A stretch of 64,000 nt of DNA from Halobacteriovorax marinus. GTDB taxonomy: Bacteria > Bdellovibrionota > Bacteriovoracia > Bacteriovoracales > Bacteriovoracaceae. Both the position numbers and the translations under genes were made by a program. The notes beneath the pieces were generated by a model. It searched no databases, was not told where the DNA came from, and saw only the letters and a program-made list of their open reading frames with translations. Shown here piece after piece: positions 9,061 to 17,966 of the stretch (the first letter of the stretch is position 1; each line of letters starts with the position of its first letter). The stretch lies in NCBI GenBank assembly GCA_002163155.1, contig MAAO01000002.1, positions 62,001 through 126,000 of the forward strand. The letters run 5' to 3'.

Positions 9061-9828
9061 TTAAGTTTCTAGCTCAAGTTGTTGAGTTTTCAGTTTCTTA
9101 GTACCCATAAGAGTAATTAAGAAGATTAGTGAGAGCATGAGAAATCCTCCTCCTCCTCCTTTATCGTTATCAATTGCGATAGTTCCGCAACTTGCAGGTA
9201 GAGCATCTTCATTGGGATAGAGGTAAGTCAGTCCATCCTTATCATCCATAGTTAATCTCTCTTGAACTTTTGAACCAATAGAGAAGTACATGAGGGCAAC
9301 GGGATCAGAAGAGTGTCCCAATCCAAGACTATGACCTAGTTCGTGAGCTATGGTTGCTAATTTTTCAGCTTGCCCTTGATTGATAAAATTTCCATTGGCA
9401 TTAACTAGAAATGCTCCTCTTACACTTCCGTCAGAGAAGCTCGCTATTCCTCCTACTCCCAAAGTATTGTCGTCGGCGGGAGATGGAAAGAGAGTGACAT
9501 TAGTACTACAACCTACAATAATAGTGTTTGCAGTTGTAAGTAAGGCCGCAGCACCTATTGAAGTTTCACCATTTATTGAAACGGCAACTTCTGAGCCTTT
9601 ATTAATAACCAGTGAGCTAGTGGTCACGCGACTCCAATATTCCTCTGCAGCTTCTTCTACTAGATCTAAGAGAACAGTGTTAGTTATTCCTGCCCCTGCA
9701 CAACTATCATTTGAAACATTCACAGTGATTTCTGTAGTGCTAAACTTAGTGGCCGGGTTAGAAACTAAAGTGAAGCCCATGGTGGAATGAGTAAGAAATA
9801 TTAGAGAAAATAAAAAAAACTTCTTCAT
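9061..9828 (-). CDS. secreted matrixin-type zinc metalloprotease with Gly-rich/TM C-terminal tail
   Basis: This encodes 255 residues with a signal peptide ending near TMGF. The zinc site is a perfect matrixin motif, HELGHSLGLGH, followed by the Met-turn in PVALMY; this is the metzincin HExxHxxGxxH layout, so an active endopeptidase is expected. The C-terminus carries five consecutive glycines, a hydrophobic span of about 17 residues, then KKLK. That tail resembles GlyGly-CTERM/MYXO-CTERM sorting signals, which are cleaved by a membrane peptidase. It lies nine bases downstream of a barrel gene and is probably co-transcribed. Confidence 0.85.
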   Translation of the reverse strand: MKKFFLFSLIFLTHSTMGFTLVSNPATKFSTTEITVNVSNDSCAGAGITNTVLLDLVEEAAEEYWSRVTTSSLVINKGSEVAVSINGETSIGAAALLTTANTIIVGCSTNVTLFPSPADDNTLGVGGIASFSDGSVRGAFLVNANGNFINQGQAEKLATIAHELGHSLGLGHSSDPVALMYFSIGSKVQERLTMDDKDGLTYLYPNEDALPASCGTIAIDNDKGGGGGFLMLSLIFLITLMGTKKLKTQQLELET

Positions 9829-9837
9829 AACTATCCT

Positions 9838-10407
9838 TTAAAGATTATAAGTAACAGAGAGGGAATAACTCACGTCTCTAGTTGAAGAGATAGGGTCAAA
9901 TAAATAGAACTGAAACTTCATGGCATAGTTCTTAGTAAGGTCTCCTTGTAGACCTATGTTCCAAGTGGTGTTGTAACTTGTTGAAGTCTCACTGGGTCTA
10001 TAGAAAGTAGCTGTACTACTTCCATTAGAGAGAGTGACTGTTGCACCATCTCCTCCAATGGAAGTTCTAAAGAGTCCAAGACCGTAGCGCAGGATAAAGG
10101 TGGATGAAAATTGATATCCAAAGTCTGCTAACAGAAACATGGTTGATTTATCATAGTCATCAAATTTCTCAGTGGCATGAAAGACATAACCAAATTCGGG
10201 CATGAAGATTTGATTAAAAGGAGCCGATAGCGTTGTATTAAAAAGAATGTAGGGCTCTGCTGAGAGAGTTCTTCTAGAGCCAGTTTTTGTTTTTTGAGTA
10301 CTAAGTCCAAAGGGCACGTAGCCACCAATTCCCACTAGAGCAAATGATTTTACCGGTATGAAAAGGCATAAACTTAGTAAGAGTAGTCGTTTAATTATTT
10401 TTTCCAT
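9838..10407 (-). CDS. small outer-membrane beta-barrel protein
   Basis: This encodes 189 residues. The signal peptide ends at KSFA. The mature part starts LVGIGGYVPFGLS and continues as alternating hydrophobic/polar strands (SFALVG, YGLGLFRTS, MKFQFYLFDP) ending in VTYNL, a typical barrel terminus. Its size suits an eight-stranded OmpA/OmpW-like barrel. It is directly upstream of the matrixin protease on the same strand. No enzymatic residues are visible. Confidence 0.65.
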   Translation of the reverse strand: MEKIIKRLLLLSLCLFIPVKSFALVGIGGYVPFGLSTQKTKTGSRRTLSAEPYILFNTTLSAPFNQIFMPEFGYVFHATEKFDDYDKSTMFLLADFGYQFSSTFILRYGLGLFRTSIGGDGATVTLSNGSSTATFYRPSETSTSYNTTWNIGLQGDLTKNYAMKFQFYLFDPISSTRDVSYSLSVTYNL

Positions 10408-10577
10408 GATTCATTCTGAAATAATTTTGGAAATTTTAAATACGCATAGAGGCATTTAGTGGATGAATATCCTTAAGTAAAAGTCCGACTAAGAGTCTTG
10501 AAATGTATATTTAATGCGGCTTTGTAGGGGGTGAGATATATTTTCGTTGAGAAGACATTTAAGAAATTTTAGATAAA

Positions 10578-11375
10578 TTAAGACTTCGGGGGATTTTTAA
10601 TGAGTTTTATTTTACGAGTAATACCATAGCTCTTATATATTTCTTGCAGCTTTCCACTCTTGTAAATTTTTAAGAATTCACTATCAATATGCTTCAGTAA
10701 GACTTGTGATTTCTTACCACTAGGGTAAATAGAAATGGAGTTATTAAAAATGCCTATTTCTTTAGGGTCGGATATTATGTTATTTTTTAGAACGGATTTT
10801 TTAAAGTAGTATTCTGTAGCAATCTCTCCTGCGAGAAAGCTAGTGTACCTTTTTCGCTTAATGAGAGAAATCATTCTAGGTAGATGTTCTAGATTGTTAA
10901 TATATTGAATATTCTTAAATTCATTTCGTTTAATATAATCGTTTATCTCAGTATTCGGATAGATAAATGCTCTAACCACAACAAAGCTTTCGTTTCTTAG
11001 AGAATCTAAATTCTTATAATTCCATTTAGAACCTTTTAACTTATAAAAGTAAGTGGGGTTTGGGACTGTGACAAATTTTGGAAAGATATTTTCTTTTAGT
11101 TGGATCTGGTTTCCACCTAGAAAACCATCATACTTACCTGAGGTTATTTCTTGAAAGGCCCTCATAATGGGTTCAAAAGTAACTTTTACTTTGTATTGAG
11201 TAGCAGGAAAGATCTCATCTAGAATGTCGATCATAATTCCTTTCTGAGTGGCAGATTGGCACATGAGTGGGCAGTAATCTACGGTGAGAAAGTGTAGCTC
11301 TTGTCTGTCTTTCGCATAGGCGACAGTTGAGAGGAGAGAGGTGAGTAAGAATAGACTTACTAGTTTTACGAACAT
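10578..11375 (-). CDS. periplasmic solute-binding protein, family 3 type (second orphan)
   Basis: This encodes 265 residues with a signal peptide ending near AYA. It has the same layout as the protein at 7.6 kb: a Cys pair right after the first strand (DYCPLMCQ), GIMIDILDEIF, PIMRAFQEITSGKYDGFLGG, and a C-terminal SGKLQEIYKSYG. No transporter genes are adjacent. It is transcribed away from the four-cysteine repeat gene. The 170-base gap downstream of it (10408-10577) shows nothing I can identify. Ligand unknown. Confidence 0.8.
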   Translation of the reverse strand: MFVKLVSLFLLTSLLSTVAYAKDRQELHFLTVDYCPLMCQSATQKGIMIDILDEIFPATQYKVKVTFEPIMRAFQEITSGKYDGFLGGNQIQLKENIFPKFVTVPNPTYFYKLKGSKWNYKNLDSLRNESFVVVRAFIYPNTEINDYIKRNEFKNIQYINNLEHLPRMISLIKRKRYTSFLAGEIATEYYFKKSVLKNNIISDPKEIGIFNNSISIYPSGKKSQVLLKHIDSEFLKIYKSGKLQEIYKSYGITRKIKLIKNPPKS

Positions 11376-11597
11376 GGAAATATATATACATGAATTTCAG
11401 CTAATTGAGAGTGAAAAACAATAAGTAATGGGAATTAGTGAGTGTAGTATTCTTTTGGCCCCTTTCAGGTGTAAGTTTTGCCTTAAAACTATCAAATTCT
11501 TACAATCGAACCCTTTTCTCATGTAGAGAGATAGGTGCCATTGTCTTATAAAAACCAAATCGATAAACATTAATTAAGAACAAATTCTTGGGAGGGA

Positions 11598-12413
11598 ATG
11601 ATGAAGTTAGCAAAAATCGCCTTAGTTGCATTTACAGTTTTAGGCTCAAGTGCCATGGCCGCAACGTCATATGATGTCTGTAATAAAATACAAAGTATCA
11701 ATAGCTCAAATGGCGCCCGTTGTGTGTCCATTATATCCAGAGGTGCTTACATCTCTGATGAAGCAGCAGGAGTTTGTCTCGTAGCCGCTAATAGCTCAAC
11801 CTCAAGCGCTTTAAAGTGTCTGCAAGCAGCCGTTGATAAATCTATTCAACCAAGCGCTGCTAAAGTCTGTAAGAAGGTCGCTTCTATAAATTCTAATAAT
11901 GTTCAAAGTTGTATGAGCGCCATTGGCGACGCAACATATTCTGGAGGAATTACTAAGTCTTGTTTAACCACTGCCAACTCTTCTACTTCACAAGCGGTCA
12001 AATGTTTACAGACCGCAAAGAATTCCTACATTCAAGATAGTGCAGTCAAGGTGTGTACTAAAGTCGCATCAATCAATACGAATAATGTTGTATCTTGTGT
12101 GAGTGCTTTAAAGGATAAGGAATTTTATAATGGAGTTGAAAATATTTGTCTAAGTACTGCCAATAGTTCAACTTCTGACGCTGTAAAGTGTCTTCAAAAC
12201 GCTGGAGTTAATTACTACGGTGGAGGTCAAGGGAATCCTGATGACGGAGATGTAGGAAACCCTGGTATGACTGTAACAGTTTCAGTTAAGAAAATTAAGA
12301 GATTAGAAAAAGCTCTTGAACGTGCCTTAGACAACCTTGAATTTGGTTCATTAGAAACAGCCGCTAAACAATTAGCTAGAGCTATGAAGATCCTTCAAAA
12401 AATACAAAACTAA
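11598..12413 (+). CDS. secreted protein with three four-cysteine repeats and a C-terminal helical tail
   Basis: This encodes 271 residues with a signal peptide (cleavage near SSAMA). Residues about 26-200 contain three repeats of about 60 residues, each with four cysteines spaced C-x13-C-x16/17-C-x13-C. Each repeat contains SIN followed by ANSST and then KCLQ. Twelve regularly placed Cys imply disulfides and extracytoplasmic folding. A Gly/Asp/Asn-rich linker follows, then a basic amphipathic helix of about 45 residues. GGGAGG precedes the start. A strong bidirectional terminator follows. I do not recognise the repeat family. Confidence 0.8.
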   Translation: MMKLAKIALVAFTVLGSSAMAATSYDVCNKIQSINSSNGARCVSIISRGAYISDEAAGVCLVAANSSTSSALKCLQAAVDKSIQPSAAKVCKKVASINSNNVQSCMSAIGDATYSGGITKSCLTTANSSTSQAVKCLQTAKNSYIQDSAVKVCTKVASINTNNVVSCVSALKDKEFYNGVENICLSTANSSTSDAVKCLQNAGVNYYGGGQGNPDDGDVGNPGMTVTVSVKKIKRLEKALERALDNLEFGSLETAAKQLARAMKILQKIQN

Positions 12414-12421
12414 ACCAAAAA

Positions 12422-12453
12422 AAGGCCAGCATGGTGCTGGCCTTATTTTTTTT
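12422..12453. terminator. bidirectional intrinsic terminator
   Basis: The hairpin has a perfect nine-base stem (AAGGCCAGC/GCTGGCCTT) around a five-base loop (ATGGT). A T-run follows on the plus strand and an A-run precedes it, giving a T-run for the minus strand. It separates the converging four-cysteine gene and the M1-like peptidase gene. Confidence 0.92.
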
Positions 12454-12455
12454 AT

Positions 12456-13790
12456 CTAAAGTAGATTAAATAATTCTTTTGAGCTTAAGTGAGGGTGAAA
12501 AGCATTTTCTTTTACTTTAATATCACTTTTATCAATACCGTTTCTTCCATAAATATAAGTATCAAATTCATTAGTCAAAGTCGTATTGTAAAAGGCCTCA
12601 ACCGCTGATTTGAATTCATGAGTTTTAAAAGGTTTAAACTTTCTTGTTTCAAAGAATGACTTTAAGAAGACTTTGAAGCTTTCTTGCTCTTTAAACTTTC
12701 CGTGTAGATATCCTATAAACTTCATTCCCTTTGAATAAGCATTTCTATCAGTTGTTCTTTGATAAGTAGAATGCGAGGCCATTATAGTTTTAGAAAGACT
12801 TCTCTTAGAATAAGATCTATATCCTCCATCTCTCCAACTCGCTATCGCTTCATCAACCCAACCTGAGTTACCATGTGCTGGCATGATTCCTCTTGCAAAG
12901 TAACTATGAGTCAGCTCATGTCCAAGAGCACTGTGGCTTGTGATAGTGGCCCCACAATACTCCATTCCACCAGAACCAGCTCCGTAAACGATAACTTGCT
13001 TATGTGGCCATGGTCCGTAATCTTTTTCAAGTTCTGCAAGAATTCTTAGCGTCGAACTCATAAATCTATTTACTGATTGATTCGTGTAAACTGTTACAGG
13101 AATTTCTCTGCCATCAATTGATTTATAAATTTCTTTCTTCTCGTCTTTTAGTCCTTTCTTAGACATGTGGAAAAATAATGAACTAGCAGTGAAAGTCTCA
13201 GGGTAACTTACTGTCCAATGATTTTTTGAGATTTCTAAAAGATCTCCATTGGTATAGAGCACATGTTCAATTTCTGAATTTATAATTTTAATTTCAAATG
13301 AATTCTTATACTGATCGTATTCAAGGTTTGTTGGAAGGTACTGTTCAAGATACTTTCTATCACTTAGGTCACTCATCCAAAATGCACTTCTTACATAAGT
13401 AGAGCTCCAAGATAAGTTCTTAGTAATATCATTTTCGATGACTAAAGTATGATTTCCTATTGTGAGTTTTTTATCAATGTAGCGAACTTTAGAAACGCCA
13501 TTCATAGAAGTTGTTTTAGAGACAGCACTAACTCCATCAATGAGAAGAGAAGAAGGATTATTCACTAAATCAAAGATGGGCTTTCCAGCTACTGATTGAG
13601 AGAATTCAATTGTTGTTGTTGCTAGGGCCTTTCTCGTTTTAATGTCGTATGTGATAACTGAAGAAGCTGTTTTAAAATCAACAAAGATTCCCTTTGAACT
13701 TCTTTCTAAATTTAATGTTGGTGGGGCAAGATGTAGGTTGGCAAATGTTTGCATAGATAATAGCAGCGCTACCAAAGCGAAAGTTTTCAT
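12456..13790 (-). CDS. secreted M1-like (gluzincin) zinc peptidase
   Basis: This encodes 444 residues with a signal peptide (cleavage near TFA). The zinc site is HELTH at 291-295, with Glu314 exactly 18 residues later in WVDEA; this is the gluzincin M1 pattern HEXXH-x18-E. GGMEY at 274-278 occupies the place of the GAMEN exopeptidase motif of M1 enzymes, with the last residue changed, so aminopeptidase activity may be altered. The N-terminal 200 residues look beta-rich, like the M1 N-terminal domain. The protein is shorter than typical M1 enzymes. It is a candidate exported prey-degrading enzyme (inference). Confidence 0.85.
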   Translation of the reverse strand: MKTFALVALLLSMQTFANLHLAPPTLNLERSSKGIFVDFKTASSVITYDIKTRKALATTTIEFSQSVAGKPIFDLVNNPSSLLIDGVSAVSKTTSMNGVSKVRYIDKKLTIGNHTLVIENDITKNLSWSSTYVRSAFWMSDLSDRKYLEQYLPTNLEYDQYKNSFEIKIINSEIEHVLYTNGDLLEISKNHWTVSYPETFTASSLFFHMSKKGLKDEKKEIYKSIDGREIPVTVYTNQSVNRFMSSTLRILAELEKDYGPWPHKQVIVYGAGSGGMEYCGATITSHSALGHELTHSYFARGIMPAHGNSGWVDEAIASWRDGGYRSYSKRSLSKTIMASHSTYQRTTDRNAYSKGMKFIGYLHGKFKEQESFKVFLKSFFETRKFKPFKTHEFKSAVEAFYNTTLTNEFDTYIYGRNGIDKSDIKVKENAFHPHLSSKELFNLL

Positions 13791-13902
13791 AAATCCTCCT
13801 GATTTAAAACTCCCTTATTTTAACTCAATTAAAGAGTTTCTCTGGAGATGTAATATTATTTTATTATTTAAAGGGGTGTAATCTTTAGCATTTGACATTA
13901 TT

Positions 13903-13930
13903 GCTCAAGTATTTGAGGATAAACCCGATA
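13903..13930 (+). promoter_or_regulatory. possible sigma-28-like promoter
   Basis: CTCAA, 15 bases, then CCCGATAA is one change in each box from the FliA-type consensus CTAAA-N15-GCCGATAA. The -10-like box ends only eight bases before the ATG of the small gene, so a transcript from here would be nearly leaderless. This is a by-eye match and chance is possible. Confidence 0.3.
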
Positions 13931-13938
13931 AGTAATTC

Positions 13939-14139
13939 ATGAAAGTAGACACTAAAGTTAGTCCCACAATTGCTAAACTACAAAGAGAAAACAATTCTCT
14001 AGGCTCTGTTGGGGCCAAGACTAAGATTGTAGTTGAGGCCGATGAAAAGGTGGCGAGAGAGTCATTGGCTCACTTATCAAAACCTTCAAAAGCGCTTAAA
14101 ATCTTTGCTTCTGCTCTAAGAAAGCTCAATTCTTTTTAA
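13939..14139 (+). CDS. small basic hypothetical protein
   Basis: This encodes 66 residues, starting at an ATG with no clear ribosome site. The protein is Lys/Ala/Ser-rich, with a possible central helix (ADEKVARESLAHL) and a C-terminal amphipathic helix (ALKIFASALRKL). It has no Cys, signal peptide or membrane span. It may be leaderless given the promoter-like sequence just upstream. I cannot assign a family. A chance open frame is possible, although the coding-like composition and position between two clear genes favour a real one. Confidence 0.45.
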   Translation: MKVDTKVSPTIAKLQRENNSLGSVGAKTKIVVEADEKVARESLAHLSKPSKALKIFASALRKLNSF

Positions 14140-14212
14140 ATTCATAACATCTCAAAATTACATTAGTATTTCACTGAGTTTTATTAAATAAGGCTTATTC
14201 AAAACCTGATTT

Positions 14213-14226
14213 ATACCGATGGGTAT
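14213..14226. promoter_or_regulatory. short inverted repeat ahead of the lipoprotein gene
   Basis: ATACC-GATG-GGTAT forms a five-base inverted repeat that ends six bases before the ATG at 14232. It could be an operator or a small hairpin masking the ribosome site. The evidence is only the symmetry. Confidence 0.25.
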
Positions 14227-14231
14227 TAGGT

Positions 14232-15773
14232 ATGATTAAACTAATTCTTCCCATTCTCTTTCTCTTACTAAGCTCTTGTTCAAGCAACAAGATTAAGAGA
14301 ACGCCAAGTTCTCTATCTAGAGATACTAGTTGCAATAGTGCCATGAAGAATTTCTTTTTTTCCAAAAAATCATGGAGAAAAAAAGTTCTAGATAAAATTC
14401 CTTTTACTAAAAAGAGTGTTGATAAAGTTACTGATGAAACCTATGAGAAAATCTATTACTGGATAAGTACCTCTGGCCACTCTACTGAAGCGACAAAGAA
14501 GCTTCACGGGAAATTTAAAAATCTTCCACTTTCTGATAAACAATTTAAACTCATTCTTAATGAGTATGACCATTTTCCTAAAACTCAAAAGAAAGCAGAG
14601 GAGCTCTTCTATTATCTTTCCTATGCAACTTCATTTCATGAAAAGAGAAAGTTACAAGTCTTGAGTGATTTAAAGTTTGTGAAGAACGGAAGAAAGAACA
14701 AGTCTAAACGATACGATGATTTTCTAAAGTCTAGAGATAAGTTCAAAAAGTATGAATTAAAGGAATTAGAAAAAATAAAGTTAAAATATAAGTTAGATAC
14801 AGATCTCAGTGATTTAAAAATACAACGTTTGGCAAAGAAAGAAGCGAAGGTGGCGAGAGAGAGTTTTGAAAATCTTAGTTATGCCTGTCACGCTAAAGTT
14901 AAAACTGCTGATAACGCTATTGCTAGCAAGAGGTTTCAAAAGTTCGCTCTAGTTGTAACTCCTATTAGTACGGCTTCTATGTTTACCTTTGCTAATCGTG
15001 AGGAACTTGCTGATGCCTACAATAAGGAAGATCAAGAGAGGATGAATACTTGGTTCAAAAAACTAGGTTATGAAGTTGTACTCATGTCCACGCTGAATAT
15101 GATCTTAGCTAAGATCATGTCTGAACCTACTGGAAGCTATTTTTCAAAAGTCTGGAAAGGAGCCGTATCAGACATATCCCTTATTAAAGTGGATAGTATT
15201 ATCTATGAAAAAGTCTTCTCAGCTTCAGAAGCAGATCTACAAAAGAAATTTGATAACTTAAAAAATAATCCTGAGTATAAGAAGATGTTAGTTGAGCTCG
15301 ATGAAATGTTGAATAAGGGAAATGCTTATCAGGAGTTCAAAGACAATATGTTCAATACTGTTAAAAGTGTTCTCTCTTTTGGAAAAAATGAAGGCGAAGC
15401 AAAGATAGATACTAAAATTGATCTCACTAAGTTTTCAAAAGAAGAGCTTGAAGACCCACAAGTTAAAGATGCCATTTTAAAGGCGATAACTATTCAAATG
15501 TATGAAGAAGATAAAGGACCAGAGGGTGATGCTCTTGCTTCCTTAATTCATACAGGAAATAAGGGTGAGGATCGTATGTTCTTCTTCATGGAAGTGGCAC
15601 CTATCTATCACACTATAAATGTAGGGGTCGCAGCTCTTATTTATAATACAATCTGCATGGGAAAGAATAATCCAGCCAAGGCATTTAGGCATGCCGCTAT
15701 GATTTATGCCGCTTGGAGTTTTGGCTATAATTTATTTGAGTTTAGTTCTAGACAACATCAGATTGGTCAGTAG
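14232..15773 (+). CDS. large lipoprotein of unknown function
   Basis: This encodes 513 residues with a lipoprotein signal: a hydrophobic core then LLLSSC, with the acylated Cys at 16 followed by SSN. The mature protein is Lys-rich and helical for about 220 residues. It then has several hydrophobic stretches (near 237-255, 280-295, 460-475 and 490-505) that could touch a membrane. No known domain is recognised. The small lipoprotein gene follows after eight bases on the same strand, suggesting a two-gene unit. Confidence 0.7.
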   Translation: MIKLILPILFLLLSSCSSNKIKRTPSSLSRDTSCNSAMKNFFFSKKSWRKKVLDKIPFTKKSVDKVTDETYEKIYYWISTSGHSTEATKKLHGKFKNLPLSDKQFKLILNEYDHFPKTQKKAEELFYYLSYATSFHEKRKLQVLSDLKFVKNGRKNKSKRYDDFLKSRDKFKKYELKELEKIKLKYKLDTDLSDLKIQRLAKKEAKVARESFENLSYACHAKVKTADNAIASKRFQKFALVVTPISTASMFTFANREELADAYNKEDQERMNTWFKKLGYEVVLMSTLNMILAKIMSEPTGSYFSKVWKGAVSDISLIKVDSIIYEKVFSASEADLQKKFDNLKNNPEYKKMLVELDEMLNKGNAYQEFKDNMFNTVKSVLSFGKNEGEAKIDTKIDLTKFSKEELEDPQVKDAILKAITIQMYEEDKGPEGDALASLIHTGNKGEDRMFFFMEVAPIYHTINVGVAALIYNTICMGKNNPAKAFRHAAMIYAAWSFGYNLFEFSSRQHQIGQ

Positions 15774-15781
15774 AGACATAA

Positions 15782-16081
15782 ATGAAATTATTAAAATACC
15801 TATTACTTTTTCAAACCATTCTCTTAATCGGCTGTAGTAAGAAGAAGGTTCAAGAGAATGCCACATTTGATCGTCGCGGGAAACCTACTAAATTGTGTAG
15901 TATTCGGGCAGGGGATGGACGTGGACCCTATAAACCTCTGGGAAGGTTAAACGAACGAGAGTGTAAAAAAAGCATTTCAAAACTCTGTAATGAAGAGCTC
16001 TATAAACAAATTCACCGAACTAAGGGACATTTCGCCAGAGGTAAGTATGGCGAGAGAATTATGATTGGAACCTGCCCCTAG
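15782..16081 (+). CDS. small lipoprotein
   Basis: This encodes 99 residues with a lipoprotein signal (LLIGC, lipidated Cys at 18) followed by SKKK, which does not carry the inner-membrane retention Asp. The mature part is basic and has four Cys (LCSIR, RECKK, KLCNEE, GTCP), enough for two disulfides. It is probably translated with the upstream lipoprotein. Function unknown. Confidence 0.65.
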   Translation: MKLLKYLLLFQTILLIGCSKKKVQENATFDRRGKPTKLCSIRAGDGRGPYKPLGRLNERECKKSISKLCNEELYKQIHRTKGHFARGKYGERIMIGTCP

Positions 16082-16187
16082 AATCTTCTAAGTGTCCAAA
16101 ATTATTGTATAACTTGTATTCTTTACTTGAAAATCCACAAAGTCTGAAGCTTGAGGTATGCTCCCAAAAAACTTATGGGAGAACACA

Positions 16188-16982
16188 ATGAAAATTTCAA
16201 TACTTTTAGGGCTTTTGATATCTTTTAATGTCAGTGCCAAAGTCTGCAACCTTGAAGCAGGATTAACTAAGAAACAAATTAAAGTCATTAATAAAGCTAA
16301 GAAAATAAAAAGAGTGGGACCAAATAGTGCTCTACTTGGAAAACACGTTTATGAAGTAGATGTGCTTAGTGATAAAGAATCTAACTTTGTGGTCCTGTTA
16401 GGTGAGGCGCACATTAAGGGATTGAGATCATCACTCATTGGAAAGAAAGTTGTTAAGGCCTTTCCTGTGAGAATGTTAGAAGGTGTTCCAGCTGATGAAG
16501 TGAGAGAGCTTATCAGAAAAAATCCTGAATTTGCTGGAGTCTTAGGTTACCAAAGAGTTCTCGCTAGATATTTAACTTTCAACTTCTTTGGAAGTACGAT
16601 TAATGTGGCAAGGAAGAAAGGCCTTCTCTTTGACTTGGGTGGTAATTCAGTCTTAGAAGATAAGAAAGTTGTTCTAGAAACAACATTAAATAATGCCTTT
16701 GATATTATGAACTCATTAGAGTCTTTATCTGAATATGGGAAAAAGGGAATTAACCTTCCTCTTGAAATTGGTCGTTATATTGAACCCTCTGCAGAAGATA
16801 GTTATATCCTTGACGCAAGAAATGTAAGAATGGCCGAAAACATTGTGAATTACACATCAGCAGATTCACTACGTATTGAAAATGCTGGAGCAAAAATTGT
16901 GATTATTGGTAGTGCCCACAATCCAGGAATTGTTGAGCTTCTAAAAGAAACTAGTAATTTAGAAAAGTGCGATAATATATAA
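16188..16982 (+). CDS. TraB/GumN-like secreted protein
   Basis: This encodes 264 residues from the ATG after GGGAGAACACA, with a signal peptide ending near VSA. The conserved features of the TraB/PrgY/GumN/TIKI superfamily are present: LLGEAH near residue 75 after the first strand, a DARNVRMAENI segment near 220 (the R-N/D-xxM pattern) and IVIIGSAHNPGI near the end. TIKI members are metalloproteases; bacterial relatives are mostly uncharacterised. The gene converges on rlmF. Confidence 0.7.
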   Translation: MKISILLGLLISFNVSAKVCNLEAGLTKKQIKVINKAKKIKRVGPNSALLGKHVYEVDVLSDKESNFVVLLGEAHIKGLRSSLIGKKVVKAFPVRMLEGVPADEVRELIRKNPEFAGVLGYQRVLARYLTFNFFGSTINVARKKGLLFDLGGNSVLEDKKVVLETTLNNAFDIMNSLESLSEYGKKGINLPLEIGRYIEPSAEDSYILDARNVRMAENIVNYTSADSLRIENAGAKIVIIGSAHNPGIVELLKETSNLEKCDNI

Positions 16983-16990
16983 AAAGTTTT

Positions 16991-17014
16991 GGTACGAGGA
17001 TTACTTCTCGTACC
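16991..17014 (-). terminator. terminator hairpin overlapping the rlmF stop codon
   Basis: GGTACGAG and CTCGTACC form a perfect eight-base stem around an eight-base loop. On the minus strand it is followed by AAAACTTTTT. One arm and the loop include the last codons and the stop of rlmF (Trp-Tyr-Glu-Lys-stop), so the hairpin is partly coding. Confidence 0.7.
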
Positions 17015-17966
17015 AGGTTTCTCTTTCAGCTTTACTGTGAAAACTCCAAGCGATAAATCTTGTTATCTTCTGCCCTTGAATCATTTCAATTGTTTTTAAC
17101 TCCGAGACATTCACTTTCTTGAGTTCTTTATAGAGCTTTTCTAGACTCTCTTTTTTTGAAACAAGAGTCGTAAACCATAGGCAGTTTTTCTTAAAATGTT
17201 CACTTTGGATAATCATTCTGGTTATAAATTTAACCTCTCCACCTTCGCACCACAACTCAGTACTCTGACCGCCAAAGTTCAGTGTTGTTTCGTGTTTGGC
17301 CTTCTTATTGATGCCCTTCTTCTTGGCACTCTCAGTTAAATTAGAGATCTTTCTAGCTGTTCCCTCTTGTGCTTCTTCAAGGGAAGAGTGAAATGGGGGA
17401 TTACAAATTGTGAAATCAAATTTCTCATCAGGTTTAATTAAATCATGAAATATCTTGTTAGCATCATTTTGAAAACGACACTTGATATTGCCCTTTGTAG
17501 AGGGGTTATTTTTTAGAATTGATTTTGCTGAGTTTATGGAGTTTGAATCAATATCAGAACCAACAAATTTCCAACCATAGACACTATTTCCCACTAAAGG
17601 ATAAATACAATTTGCGCCCACACCAATGTCGAGACCTTTGACTTTCTTACCCGTGGGAATCTCTTCTTGATTAGACTCTGCCAAGAGGTCTGCAATGTAG
17701 TGGATATAGTCAACTCTTCCGGGAATAGGTGGACAGAGGTAACCTGTGGGAATACTCCAATTTTCTATTTTATAGAAGTGCTTCAGGAGTGCCTTATTGA
17801 GAGCTAATACTGCCTTAGGGTTTCCAAAATCTATAGATAGATTACCAAAGGTATTCTCCTTCACAAAGGGGGAGAGGGTCTCTTCTGTCTGCATGAGACT
17901 TTCAAAGTCATAGGAGTCGTCATGTAGATTTCGCGGGTGTAATCCCTTTTTATTTACTTTTGTCAT
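17001..17966 (-). CDS. rlmF: 23S rRNA (adenine1618-N6)-methyltransferase RlmF
   Basis: This SAM-dependent enzyme makes m6A1618 in 23S rRNA. It has 321 residues, close to E. coli RlmF (YbiN). The family start GLHPRNLHDDSYDF is present, followed by a RVDYIHYIADLL block, the SAM site GLDIGVGANCIYP, and the N6-adenine catalytic motif NPPFHSS near residue 190. Late conserved blocks GGEVKFITRMI and TRFIAWSF are also seen. The gene ends in a hairpin that serves as its terminator. Confidence 0.95.
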   Translation of the reverse strand: MTKVNKKGLHPRNLHDDSYDFESLMQTEETLSPFVKENTFGNLSIDFGNPKAVLALNKALLKHFYKIENWSIPTGYLCPPIPGRVDYIHYIADLLAESNQEEIPTGKKVKGLDIGVGANCIYPLVGNSVYGWKFVGSDIDSNSINSAKSILKNNPSTKGNIKCRFQNDANKIFHDLIKPDEKFDFTICNPPFHSSLEEAQEGTARKISNLTESAKKKGINKKAKHETTLNFGGQSTELWCEGGEVKFITRMIIQSEHFKKNCLWFTTLVSKKESLEKLYKELKKVNVSELKTIEMIQGQKITRFIAWSFHSKAERETWYEK

